Below are positions 48,288 to 59,579 of a stretch of 64,000 bases of DNA, in pieces. Both the position numbers and the translations under genes were made by a program. The notes under the pieces are model-generated. The model had not been told where the DNA came from and did no database searches. It saw only the letters and a program-made list of their open reading frames with translations. Position 1 is the stretch's first letter. Every line of letters begins with the position of its first letter. This stretch comes from Ignelater luminosus (lineage: Eukaryota; Arthropoda; Insecta; Coleoptera; Elateridae), in NCBI GenBank assembly GCA_011009095.1, contig VTPC01002312.1, positions 1 through 64,000 on the forward strand, given 5' to 3'.

Positions 48288-50490
48288 TAGTCTGGGAGCA
48301 TTATGTTTCCCGTGGCAAAGTTAATGAAGGGAAGGTGCCACTGGTGTCATTTTATCAGAAAAATAATGTAGTTTAGTAATTCTGATGGTGACACCCTCAC
48401 AGATATTGCGTATGGCTTGACGACGTCATCCAAGATGGCCGCCATGGCAATATAAACAAACTGCATTATCTCGGTCGCTATCTAAACGATTTTAATATTT
48501 CTAGCTTATTGGAAAGTATTTTTAATAGCTAAAAGAAATGTTATTTACATGTACTGCGTAAAAGTAATATTTTTGTTGATACTTTTATTAAGGTAAAAAA
48601 ACGATTGTGGAAGTTCAATTTTGATATTTTTTGCTACGCCGCTGTTTTGGTTTGACATGGTATAACCGTGTTGTGCTCTTGCTTGTGATGAGACACTGGA
48701 ACATAAAAACAGAGCAATGAAAGTTGTGGGAAAACTAGTTGGAATAACACAGCAACTCAGTGCTCTCGCTTGCTTTTTCTTAATAGCACCTGAGCTCCAT
48801 AGGGTATCCCAAGAAACACTGAATATGTGTGGTAGTTCACTCAACCAGGAAGCCAGGAAGATAGAAAGCGCCATAAAAATAATGAAACATCTGCTAAAGT
48901 CCAAGATAAAGCTATTTCAATTCTATACGGTGAACTGGAGCGCATTGGAAATCCTTTTAAATTAGAGGGTCCAGCGTTCATAAACATAGCAACCAAGGCT
49001 GTATTCAGCGAGCAAGCCACATCAAATGTTAGCCGAATTGAACCATTAGGAAGATAATTGTATGAAGCATTCATATCTGACAGACTTCTTGATGGATCAG
49101 TCAGTCTCTGGGTATCGATCAAAAAGAACAAGCTAAAACTATGTTCTACCACCAACAAACAAGTAAAAGTAAAGATTGCTGGATCCGTTATAGTTCCCTT
49201 TTTGCACGAATTGTGATTTTCGCACGATCTCAACAAGAAGTAGACCTACGTACAACCTTAGAGAAGTATGAAATGTCAGTTGTGCCTAGATCCATGTTTA
49301 CCTAGCTAAAAGTAAACTAATTCATATCTTGAAGTCTGTTGTGAAACCCGCCACTAATTACTCCTTATCATCTGTTCTGGATCACCAACCAAACAGCTGG
49401 ATTGCAATCCTAGACGGCATGGGAGAATTGCAGGCTCTTGACAAAATCATCAAAGTGAAAACCTGCGCAGATCTTGATGATGTGTTTACCTAAATGATTC
49501 AAAGGAAATACTGGCAGTATGATGAACTTCATATTGTTTTTGACATGTACTTAGACAAATCAATCAAGAATCTTGCTAGAGATAAAAGGCTCCATGGAGG
49601 TATAGCAACACAGTACAAAATATGTGATACCACTGACATTTCAAATATAAATATGAAAAAGCTGTTGTCGCATACTCGTACCAAAGATGAATTATAACCA
49701 CCTACCTTGCAGACAAAATTATGTCATGCCAAGAAATCAGCAAAAAATGACGTACTGAAGTTTCTGGAACGCATTGTTCTTTGGACTGTTTAAAGAGTAG
49801 TCAAGAAGAAGCCGATACAAAAATCTTTCTACATGCCATTAACGCCAAAGACAAAGGTCAAGATAGACTACTAGTGTTTGCTCAAGAACACAGATATTTT
49901 AGTTTTGCTAGTGAGACGCTATCCAAAACTTCCAGAACTCACATTTTTTGTACCATCATCAGGCAAAGCAATATCAGTACAAAACATTTTTGTTTCACTC
50001 GGAGCACTCAGAGCATCAGCACTGCCCGGATTTCACTCATTATCAGGTTGCGATTCCACCGGAAGTTTGTTTGGAAAAGGAAAGTTATCATACTGGAAAT
50101 CATTTATATCAGCCAGTGACAAAGAACTTCTTGCATTGCAGAAGCTTGGTACCAGTGACTCAGTACGTGATGATGCAGTGTCTCAGTTGGAAACGCTTAT
50201 ATCCCGGATTTATCAGCCACGCACCTCGCCAACATCACTTGCAGAATTACGATGGTCAATGTTCACGGACAAGCAAAGCCTTGAAGCTTAGATCCGAGAT
50301 AATGCAGTTTGTTTATATTGCCATGGCGGTCATCTTGGATAACATCATCCAGCCATACGCAACACCTGTGAGGGTGTCACCATCAAAATTACTAAACTAC
50401 ATTATTTTTATGATAAAATGACATTACTGGCACCTCCCTTTATTAACTTTGCCACGGGGATCAGTTTTTTTACGTTGTGATCCCGGACTA
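48288..50490 (+). mobile_element. 2.2-kb DNA transposon with long TIRs (Academ-like, decayed)
   Basis: Left inverted repeat 48288-48476 and right inverted repeat 50291-50490 are mirror images, with most bases matching by eye. Shared pieces include CCCGTGGCAAAGTTAA, AATGTAGTTTAGTAAT, GGTGACACCCTCACAG, GCCATGGCAATATAAAC and CTGCATTATCTCGG. The element starts TAGTC and ends GACTA. It is bounded by TAT at 48285-48287 and 50491-50493. Removing the element and one TAT joins ...TTCTTATC-TAT-CGTAAGAAT, which matches the uninterrupted repeat unit at 47986-48009. The interior encodes one plus-strand protein remnant. Three-base target duplications and long TIRs are reported for Academ-type transposons; that superfamily also encodes an XPG-like nuclease. 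The assignment is an inference. Confidence 0.8.
48717..50291 (+). pseudogene. transposon-encoded protein with FEN1/XPG-nuclease-like motifs, frameshifted
   Basis: Blocks in order on the plus strand: MKVVGKLVGITQQL (48717); LERIGNPFKLEGPAFINIAT (48935-49000); ISDRLLDGSVSLW (49075-49115); KVKIAGSVIVPLLHEL (49165-49215, after a frame change); DGMGELQALDKIIKVKTCAD (49415-49475); WQYDELHIVFDMYLDKSIKN (49512-49570); SSQEEADTKIFLHAINA (49796-49845); NTDILVLLVRRYPKLPEL (49885-49940); LPGFHSLSGCDSTGSLFGKG (50027-50090) with K-x-x-YWK; LAELRWSMFTDKQ. The EEAD, DTD-type and GCDxTG motifs line up with the acidic metal-binding blocks and helix-turn-helix entry (GCDY) of FEN1/XPG nucleases. The last codon lies at the inner edge of the right TIR. 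At least three frame changes and stops show it is dead. Confidence 0.65.
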
Positions 50491-50493
50491 TAT

Positions 50494-51210
50494 CGTAAGA
50501 ATGATAGAGAGATAAATAACTTTGATAACATAAAATCTGTTCCCGTAAGTTTTATTAATTTCAAATTTGAAGGTTATCTTCTGATCTACTTTCCATTGTT
50601 TCACTTTTCAACCTTCTCAAGGTAAGCTATCACGGGTCCAAGATTGCATTGCAAGGATAAGAATCACCTTAACGCATCCTTATATTCAGCGTTCGCTAGA
50701 ATCGTTTTCATAAGCTTTACTTGCCCTTTGAACACCATATTCTGCGAGCGCTGAACAAAATCTTTACAACAAAATCTTTTTTAACCTTTCTAGTCAACTA
50801 CTACCATTGATGTAGATTCACGCTCTACACTCCCACTTAAGGTCATCTACGCAGAGCACCTATCATCGCGTTTTATTTTTTTCGAAAACTCCACCACTCT
50901 ATTCTTATCTATCATAACAGAAATTTCAGTTTCATACTGCATACATATTATAACCTTAAAAATATGGAATTTGTTCCTATAAACGTTAATCATTTCAAGG
51001 TTGAATAGTATCTTCTGAGACGCCGTGCGCTGTTTACCCTCCGCACTCACTTCTCAGCTTGCAAAAAATGTATTGTACTACGGTGTGGTTTGTGCCCATT
51101 TACTTCTTAATCTTCTTAAGGTAATTTAAGGGTCACGATTTGCTTTCCTACTGAAGATGCCAGCCATAGCAGCCAACCTTCCGGTTAGTTCTTTTTAATA
51201 ACGCCTCTTT
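50494..51210. repeat. degenerate tandem repeat, right block
   Basis: Continuation of the array interrupted by the transposon. The CTT-AAGGTAAG element recurs at 50608, in more altered form at 50783, and at 51108. TATCATTCTTATC-type text and ATAACCTTAAAAATATGGAA also repeat units seen at 48030. Unit spacing is irregular, roughly 170-330 bp. Confidence 0.55.
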
Positions 51211-51950
51211 CAGTGGCAGTACCTTAACTCTTCTTCTCCATAGGCCTTTTTCGTCCAGTTCAAAACTGAGAATAACCTAGAGACTTAGAGAGTAATAAAG
51301 GATAAAAATTGTGATTTGTAATAAATAAGAAAAAGATAGATAGTACCCCCAAGGTACGTTACGCGCATGTTCTCCATCTCCACAGGTAACGTTTAGCTCA
51401 ATTTTAATGTTAGGTTAGAACTGACAGCGTTATCATTATCGTACTGATAATGACAAAAATGTCTTTAAAGATTACTTGATCTAGGATCATCACACTCTAT
51501 TTTCTGTTGGTCTTTGAATATTATTCCAGATGTAACAAGTTAGTAAAAAAATTTCATCACCAACCTTGTAAAAGGCATATAGACATTATTATTTAGACAT
51601 TAAAGCAGTGTACTAGAAGTAGAACTTTCTTAACTTCTAAACCAATCAACCGATTGTTATGATATTTACATAACCGGAAAGGTAATTTAATTTTCTATAA
51701 TAATCACTTTTAAGAAATATATTGAGTAAGTAATTTTATTTAATAAAGACGATGAAACTTCAGTAAACGCTAGAAATGATAAAAACGCGATTAAAACTGA
51801 AATAGCTTCTGGAATTATTTAAATTTCTAGCCTTACATGTTCTAGTTTTGGTCCAAAATCAGAATCTGAAGAGATCTATGTCTCTTTAAATTTTATTTAC
51901 AAAAGCAATCTCAACTTATATTGATAAGCGAAATGCAATTACAAAAACTT
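51210..51950. other. spacer, nothing recognised
   Basis: AT-rich, no family motif. Confidence 0.4.
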
Positions 51951-51954
51951 AAAG

Positions 51955-52848
51955 TAGCGTCTGGTGTGTCACAGCAACTTGAACCGTCTGCTCTTTTTGT
52001 TATTTACCAATGTTCTCTCATCCTCTATCGAAGGATGTGAATGTTGCATATTTGCAGATGATGTTAAGATATACAAGGAAGACCTAATATATAAACAGAG
52101 CATTGTCACACAGTACAACACAATGTAAATGCTCTGTTTAAATCACAATATCACTAAATGTAAACCTATGACATTCACAACAAAGACATTCTCGATTTAT
52201 TATCAAATAAATAATCAACGAGAATACTTTAGGAGTTAACATTAAATCGGACTTAATATCTTGATCAGATTGCTCGTCAAAATAAAATCAAAACGGTCAA
52301 AATAAATTTCTTAAGTATCTTTATCATTAGGTCAGAATTCGAAATCGTGAGACTAAGTATATACAAAAGAAGGAAGCTGGGAGATATCTGCTTTATTCAT
52401 AAGCTAATAAATAACAGAACATATTGTCCGAAGCTGTTGCCTTTTTTTGCAGTTGCATGTACCAGCACATACATTTCGGCCTCAAAACATCTTTTACTTT
52501 CTTAAATACAGAACCAAGTTACCTTGACGTCATTCTTTAACAAGAATGGCAACTGTTGCCAATCAAATCAATTTGGAAACTGATATTGATATACGCGACT
52601 CTTCCCTTGTATCGTTTAAAGGATCGCTATTTAAACTATTCTTTTAATTCCGAGATATAAGCTGATTTAGTACCTCTGGTCACTTTAAGATTTATTTTTA
52701 TATTCTTAAGTGCATGTTGTTTGTTATCATCATCGTCGTCATTGTTATTATTATCACTATCATGTATTATACTTTTTTAAAGCGGGACTTCCCCTATCAA
52801 GGTAATTGAGTGAAATGCGTTTTGATTGGGTGAATAAATAAATAAAAC
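51955..52848 (+). pseudogene. LINE 3' part (RT palm to tail), decayed
   Basis: With frame changes the plus strand reads LLFLLFTNVLSSSIEGCECC, then IFADDVKIYKEDL (52030-52080), the catalytic Asp pair of a non-LTR RT. LNHNITKCKPMTF (52135-52175) is the usual N-x-x-KC-x-x-MTF block. RRKLGDICFIHKLINNRTYC (52372-52432) and a C-terminal basic stretch follow. The element appears to end in GTGAATAAATAAATAAAA at 52829-52848, a typical simple tail. The 5' part is truncated just before the palm. Confidence 0.7.
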
Positions 52849-52849
52849 A

Positions 52850-54440
52850 GGATTATTTTCCATTAAAGTTTTTTCTGATAGGATCGGATTTAACCGAGAA
52901 GGCGATTGTTCAAGATGTGCATACTTTACTGACACTGATGCCCTTGGTGGGATTTAAATAATTTTGTATAACTTTTCTTTTAAAATCTTCAGACTTTTTA
53001 ATTCCTTACCACTTACCTATTACGTGATGAGAAATTGACCATTTCTATTATATATTTAGGTGCTCTGTGAACACTGAAATAGAAGAGACAGCAGATAGTT
53101 TGTCTAAAAGTTTCCGGGTGATGTATCCACTTCACTGTTAATATTGGATATCTCAAAAAGTTTAGTTGGAATGAAGCGTGAGCATTCTGATTGAGAAGTT
53201 TCTTCTGGTATGTTTATCACATAGGCGTAATCCAAAAAAGCGTTGGAGTTGAACTGAATTACTGTATTCCTATGGACCAAAATCTTGCAGTTCCATCAGA
53301 CACTGTAGCTACTTTTGCCCACGCTTCAGACAAAAAGCCACGAAAATTAAGTCTACTAATTTGTCTTATTGCGTTCATTCGCATGTATATAAGTATTAGG
53401 TAGTGGTATTGTAGTAATGTGTTTTTAATGATTTAAAAAAATATCACTTGTAACATGCAGACTTCTGTGACATAAATATGATCAAACCGGGCGGCATACC
53501 ATATTTATATTCTGGTTTTTCATTTTTTCTTTTTATTATGCAAGCCTGCGGGAGAAAAGCATCCTCCTCATTACAACAAGTGATAATGGAAATTTTTTCA
53601 TCAATTTGATACAGTTTTCGAACTTTTTGCTACCACTACACACCAGGTTTGTTTGTTTACAAGACCGTCTTTAACCAAAGTGTCTTGAAGCAAGTTGAAG
53701 TATTTAGCAACGGCGCACAGTGTTCTGAGTCGAATATCTAGGAGGACAAAAGTCAAAAACATAAGTAAAATGGGTGATTGGTGCATGAAAAGGTTATTCG
53801 GGTTTCAAAGTTAAAATTGTAAAATTCAAAAGGGCGCACATAATTACGTACTAAAAACTATAAATTGTTCATAAATATGGTTGTATATATTATTGCTAGG
53901 TATATTAATACAAAATATAGGTTACAATCGACAAAAATAAAACGACCGATAAAATACTTTAACGCTGTTATTAAATATAAGACTCGAAAATCACGAAACT
54001 GTTCTGAACGCTTCGGGTGCGTTTTGGTTTGTCATCAGTAACAGGCATGACATCGGTAGGCTCTGGTAAGTCTGCAATTGTGCGTATATGCTTAGTTTTA
54101 TGAACAGTAACTGTGTAATTTTAATATAAAGTCATAATTATTTATTATTTTTTGCATCATATATGTTTTAAGGTCTCTCATCAATTTGTTAGGCTTAGTT
54201 ATGGAATAATGTCTACAGTACCTAAAAGTACACATAAAAATCTATAATCTGTGCAAAGTTTCATTTGCCTATACTTGCCTAGGTCTTTACTGAATAAATA
54301 AAATAAGTTTGCAATTATGTCCGTCATATTTGTTCCGCCATTTTGAATTTGTCAATTCTGATGATGGATTCGTAATTAGGTACCCAAATTACCGTCATAC
54401 ACTCATTCTACTTACTTCTTTGACTTTTGTCCCCCTAAAT
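52850..54440. other. spacer, no recognised gene
   Basis: Two 60-70-codon frames (53191-53403 plus, 53601-53786 minus) show no domain. Otherwise AT-rich. Confidence 0.35.
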
Positions 54441-54449
54441 GTTCGGCTC

Positions 54450-54895
54450 TGACCACTGTGCGGCGTCGCGGTTAATATAGTGAGCGATCTAACAACAATC
54501 CTTCCGATTTCCTTATACTTGATTCCGAATTTCTATGTAAAAAAAGATTTAGCCAGTCCAAACCAACCATTCTTGCTTCTTTATTAAAATTCTGTTTTAT
54601 ATTTAATGGCTCAGCTGCTTTAAAAGCCATAGATCTGATTTTATTCCTTGTAGGAGTAAAAACTCTTGTTTCTGGAGTCTTTTTATATGTGCTACTAATT
54701 TTGTTTTGTCTGCATACCTCAGCAGCAAAGGTCCGCCTAGAGATTTCTTTTCAAAACAGTTGTTTTCTGATCTTCCCCTGAGGGTAGACCAAGGTACACC
54801 AAACCTCTTTGAAGCTTCCAATATGCTTGTAAAATTCTCTTGAATTGCTATTACAGCGTTTTGTAGATTTATTTCTATCCATCAACCTCGAGTAT
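54450..54895 (-). pseudogene. pogo/Tigger-type transposase N-terminal fragment
   Basis: The minus strand reads AVIAIQENFTSILEASKRFG followed by VPWSTLRGR, a psq-type helix-turn-helix (54860-54770). Then come SLGGPLLLRYADKTKLVAHI and KRLQKQEF (54745-54660), matching the start of the second CENP-B-type domain. Shifted frames beyond show W-L-x-x-F and RKSEG-like text. No DDE core is present. It is distinct from the pogo relic at 4-6 kb. Confidence 0.7.
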
Positions 54896-55689
54896 CTATT
54901 ATTATTTTTTCTTCATATAAAATGTTGGCACAGTCAGCTATAACGAATACATAACGCAGTAAAATCGTTTAAAGGATCCACCAACGGACTATCACCATCT
55001 TTTCCGGGTTTACTCTATTAACTTCTATTTCTTCCGATTGATCTTTTGCCTCTGTTAACAATATCATTTCGTCAGAGATTCTTTCAAACCAGGAAAAGTA
55101 CCAGAAGGCTCTGGATTGAAGTTATAAATAGTTTGTTTACTCATAGTCTAATGATATTAAATCTTCGTGTATTGTTTCCTCTTTCTTTTCATACTTTGTT
55201 TAAAGTTTGTTGACCTAATAATAATAAGGTTTATACAAAAACCAATTTCTGAAAAGCCTGTTTGCGAATTTCAGTATTTCCAAAAAGTTGGTTAAACCAT
55301 TTATCGAATTTTCGCGGAAAATGAACAAAATATAATTAAAACAGTAAACAACGTCTTTGGGAATTGTCATAAAACGTATGAAAGAGTTTCACTACTCCAG
55401 AGTTGTTTTTTGGTAATAAATATCCCCATTGTCCTAAAGACTCCTGTATGAACGAGCTTGTAATGCTATTAACGGATAAATTCATCTATTGCATTAAGTT
55501 TTGTTACCATTTCTTCTAAACCTCTTCTTTTCACGAAATTAAATATACATACATATGCCTTCTATTTTCCAACCTTTGTGAAGTTATCCCAAATCTCCGA
55601 CTTATTTCAACATTCATCTTGGTCTAAAAATTAAATAAGATATTATGGACTAACATGTCTTACATTTGCCTGACTCATGAACATTAGTT

Positions 55690-56470
55690 TTATACTACAA
55701 CATGCTTATGCCACCACTTCTTTGTGGAAGAGTGTGTGAGTCTCATCTCCATCTTAGGAAAGCATGCCCACTAAAAACCTCTTCACTCGCGCTAGTACTA
55801 TCTTGACATTTCTTTACTAGAGCTATTGTCTTAATTTCATTTAATTTTGTGAACTTATCCTTCTAATATTTCATTATATTTCATTCTTTCTTTTATTATG
55901 CAACTCATAAAATCGCTAAGAGCCAAATCGTTAAATAATCTTTTCTTTCTTTAGCAAGCAGTTACACACGTGGCATTCCCGTTATGACTGATAGTACTTC
56001 TCTGCTTAACATTCAGTAGACCCTAATGATTGTTATTGTTAGTCTTCTATTCATTCTCTCTAAAAGGTCTCTATATTTTTTCTTAGCCCATACCTTTTCC
56101 CACGTAGGTGCAGGGTATAATAGGATTGATAGGGCACCGGAAGCCTAAATTTTTGTTTGGCAAGAATCTTGTTAATACTGATACCGTTATTCTGTCTTGG
56201 CTATAATTTTTCCCACATGTTTCGCCATGGCAAGAACTTTATCCAAGTAAACTCCTACGTACTCGACTGCAGCCTACGTCTCGATTATAAATATTTTTTC
56301 CGTTTTCTTGTATTGTCGTTGATTTAATAGATCTGCCATCCAATAAGACGACTTTTGCTTTTTGGCCAGTTGCAGGCCTATCTTATTCTTCTGTTTTTCC
56401 GCCTGTTACAAATACCAGATGGTCGGTTTTCAAAACCCGACAAACCTTCCTTAATAAAATACAGAATATT
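55690..56470 (-). pseudogene. R1-like LINE RT C-terminal fragment
   Basis: On the minus strand, with breaks: KKAKVVLLDGRSIKSTTIQE with NGKNIY (56375-56280), then LAMAKHVGKI-type text (56240-56200), a P-INPIIPC-YVGKGM block (56140-56090), REVLSVITGMPRV (56010-55970) and the terminal SGHAFLRWR (55760-55740). These correspond to the post-palm and C-terminal parts of R1-type ORF2. The palm itself is not found here. Confidence 0.6.
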
Positions 56471-57304
56471 CTCCCTATGGTTTTAGCCACGCTTAATTTT
56501 TCCGTATGTGGTTATATACCAGACGTAGAATGGCAGTTTATAATGTGATAATTGGATATATATATATCTTAAAAAAATTATGTGTTTGAACAAACCACAA
56601 CTACACTAACATTAATTGTTGTTGTATTAATAGTTGTTAATTTTTATACTATAACCTTTTCACAATTTATTTTGCTTATAGATATAACCTTTTTTCGGTA
56701 ATACCTGTTTCATATAAATTAAACCTCTTGAATGGTCTTCTTCATGGTCCTTTAGTTACTTTTCTCTGTGCTCGTCCATTTTGTCTACATGTTTACTCTA
56801 ATGCTTTCCTCTTTCTCCTACCCACTTCCTACATCTTCAATTTTACTCTCTTTTGTTCACATCTTCATTTCCTATTCTATCTCTTATTGTATTTGTATAT
56901 GTTTCGTGTTTGACTGACCTTACAAAACTTCCTAATATCCGTGCATCTTTTATTATTTGTGTCTTTGCTTCTTTATTTAGATTACTGTAAGTTACTGTCC
57001 TAAATATGACATAACCTATTCTAACATCTTTTATTCTAAGTTACATTTAGTTGGTTCTTCGGATATAAATGCAGCGTCTTATTGGTATTAATATTATAAT
57101 AAACCTTTCTCACTGTGAGATATGAGTACCATATCGTAATCAGCAGATTTAATACTTCGATAATTTAATGTCTTTTACAATTTCTTTATAAGTTTAGAAG
57201 CAAAAAAGTCTAAACATCTTGTTGTTTATCGCAGGAATAGTTGAGATACTCTTATTTGTAGAGCTCCTGGAACCAATCGAATAATTATTATACTTTCAGT
57301 AGTT

Positions 57305-58000
57305 TTTAATAAGTCATTATAAATAATATTGGGCCTAGTACACTGTCTTGAAGTTTACCATAAGCAATTTGTTTCGCACTACTCATCGGTGTCGTATTTA
57401 TTCGTACTTTCTGTTTTGAATTACTTAAGTGGGTTTTGAAAAAAATTTGCGCGGCTCCTCGTGTTACACAATTCTCTAGTTTTAGTAGCAATTTTTCATG
57501 GCTCACTGTGTCAAGTGCCTTTGCCAAATCTAGGAAGACACTAACACTTAGTTTACCTAAATTTATAGAAAAAATCTGTTTACTTTCTAAAAATGTAATT
57601 AATCGTTTTTTAATTACTAAGTAATGATATAATGTTTCTATAATTTGCTTTTAGAACATTTTTTTTATAATTATTAGGGACTACTATAGGTATTGTCAGA
57701 GTAGCTGGAATAGTAACGTCACTCAAGATAAGATTGCATATTTGTACAAGTGAAGTATTGATTAAATCTTTAATTTGTTTAATATTAGAACACGTTAATA
57801 TTGTCTATGTCCGCTGTTGTGCCCTTATTGAATTCCTTTGTGCACGTGTTTAATTTTTCTTTAATTGTAGGATATAGAAAAAGAGAACAGTTACATTTTT
57901 TTAGTTTACTAGAAACTTCAGACAGATTTCTGTCTTTGATTTCCTTAGCTAACCGTACAAAAATATTCATTAAAGTTTTCAGCAATTTCTTCTGAGTTTG
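57305..58000 (-). pseudogene. LINE reverse transcriptase fragment, minus strand
   Basis: The minus strand reads IKEKLNTCTKEFNKGTTADI followed by DNINVF (57870-57785), RT domain 1. VTIPATLTIPIVVPNNYKK-like text (57720-57660) follows, then AKALDTVSHEKLLLKLENCV (57530-57465), with A-x-x-LDTV standing for the palm AFDTV. KQKVRINTTPMSSAKQIAYG, LQDSVLGPILF (57420-57310) comes next, where the usual PQGS has become LQDS. The YADD part is not present downstream. A different family from the R1-like piece at 55.7-56.5 kb. Confidence 0.7.
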
Positions 58001-58619
58001 AAGTTATTATACCTCTTGGTTTTCTGAGCCTTTCAAAAACTTTGTGTTGCTATTTCCATGGTTTGTCGTAATTGTGATAAAAAGGCGAATTAAGTAGGGT
58101 TTTGAATTGTCTTTGATACTGCTGAAAACTTTATTTAGCATTCAAAAACTTCTTTTTCAATTGTGTTTAAAACATACGAATTATTACGTCAACTGTAATT
58201 TATTTTTGCAGAAATTTTTTTTATTTATGTAACTATTGTCATTATAAGGATTAAGGCAAGCTGTTGATTGGTAGTTCTTATTATTTCTTGTATTGTTTGT
58301 CTTTCTATATCTACAGTCTGGAATTATTAAGATCGACATATCCCGACCCTGCTAAAACAAGCTTATCACAGTATGAACAAGTCCCATGCTAGTTTTGGCA
58401 GAATCCAGAAAACCTATTTGTACAAAGCTGCGATCACTTAGACAACCTTACGGGACCTACTTGGAAAACCCGAACAAGTCAGAAAGCTCGCTGCTGGCTC
58501 AAAAACTATGATGTCTTTTAAGTGTAATGAGCTGGACTACGTAGTCAAGGCTGGTACGCTCTGAGACAACTTTAGATTTCTGCGCCCTTACGCTTTACAT
58601 GAACAAATATTCAAAATTT

Positions 58620-59575
58620 TCCGACCAAGAAGATTTAAAAGTTTTAAAATAAGAGAAACTGCTAATTTAGTAAAAAAAAAAAGCCTAGGAAGTTCAAGAA
58701 GTCTTGGCCATTTATGTTCAGAAACCATTCGTATGATTCTCAAAGAGTTCGGCGATGAATCTATGAGGAACACGCAGATTATAGAGTGGTTCAGACGGCC
58801 ATACATCATTTGAAAGAAACCCTCGTTCAGGCAGACCTGCAACGGCAAAAACCCCTTAAAATGTGGAACAAGTGCAAGTTTTAATTAATCAAGATCGTCG
58901 TTCGATTGTATGACAGATGGAAGAAGACCTCGGAATTATCAAAACTATAGTTTCTGGAATTGTCGAGTAGAAGTCGCCTAGGACAATCTGGAAATAATTA
59001 AAAACAAGCCGGAAATGTTCAAAAAGGTTATTACTGAAGATGAGTCATGTATTGATAGTTATGATTCTGAGAGAAAAACCCAATCTTCGCATGAGAGGCA
59101 GCGACTCGGAGCAACATCAAGGCACTGCTCACACATTTGTTTTGACCAGGAAGGTGTTGTTTACCACGAATTCGCACCAAGAAGTTTTGAAACGATTACG
59201 TGACGCAGTAAAAAAGAAACGGTCAGATTTGTGGTAAAGTGCGGACTGGGTGTTTCATCACGACAACGCACCTGCCCATTCCTCGCACTTCATCCAGCAA
59301 TGTCTTGTGAAACATGACATTGTTCAGCTTTGTTGGCCCTCTTATAGTCTCGACTTGGCTCTCTGGGACTTCTGGCCGTCCCCAAATTGAAGAATACCCT
59401 TAAAGGAAGAAGATTCGCGGACGTGGAGGAAATAAAAAGGAAATCGACAAAGCAGATATTAGCTATTCCGAAAGCTGTATACACGAAACGTTTTCGAAAG
59501 TGGGAAAAACACTGGAAGAAGGTTACGGTTTTCAAATGGGGAATACTTTGAAAGGGACATCATTGCCATTGACCA
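58620..59575 (+). mobile_element. mariner element, plus strand, decayed but with all three catalytic Asp blocks visible
   Basis: Through frame changes the plus strand shows an N-terminal ETIRMILKEFGDESMRNTQI with IEWFRRP (58720-58800), a QDRRSI-type linker (58885-58915), KKVITEDESCIDSYD (59020-59065) with the first Asp, and RLRDAVKKKRSDLW (59190-59237). HHDNAPAHSSHFIQQCL (59258-59310) carries the second Asp, followed by YSLDLALWDFW (59342-59375) with the third. The C-terminus is RFADVEEIKRKSTKQI and a W-K-K block. Stops throughout make it inactive. The inverted repeats were not found. Confidence 0.8.
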
Positions 59576-59579
59576 GAAT

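Noticed and set aside
49948..50421. 157-codon plus frame overlapping the nuclease-like block
   Set aside because: Wrong frame: the block with GCDSTG lies in the neighbouring frame, and this one runs on into the right inverted repeat.
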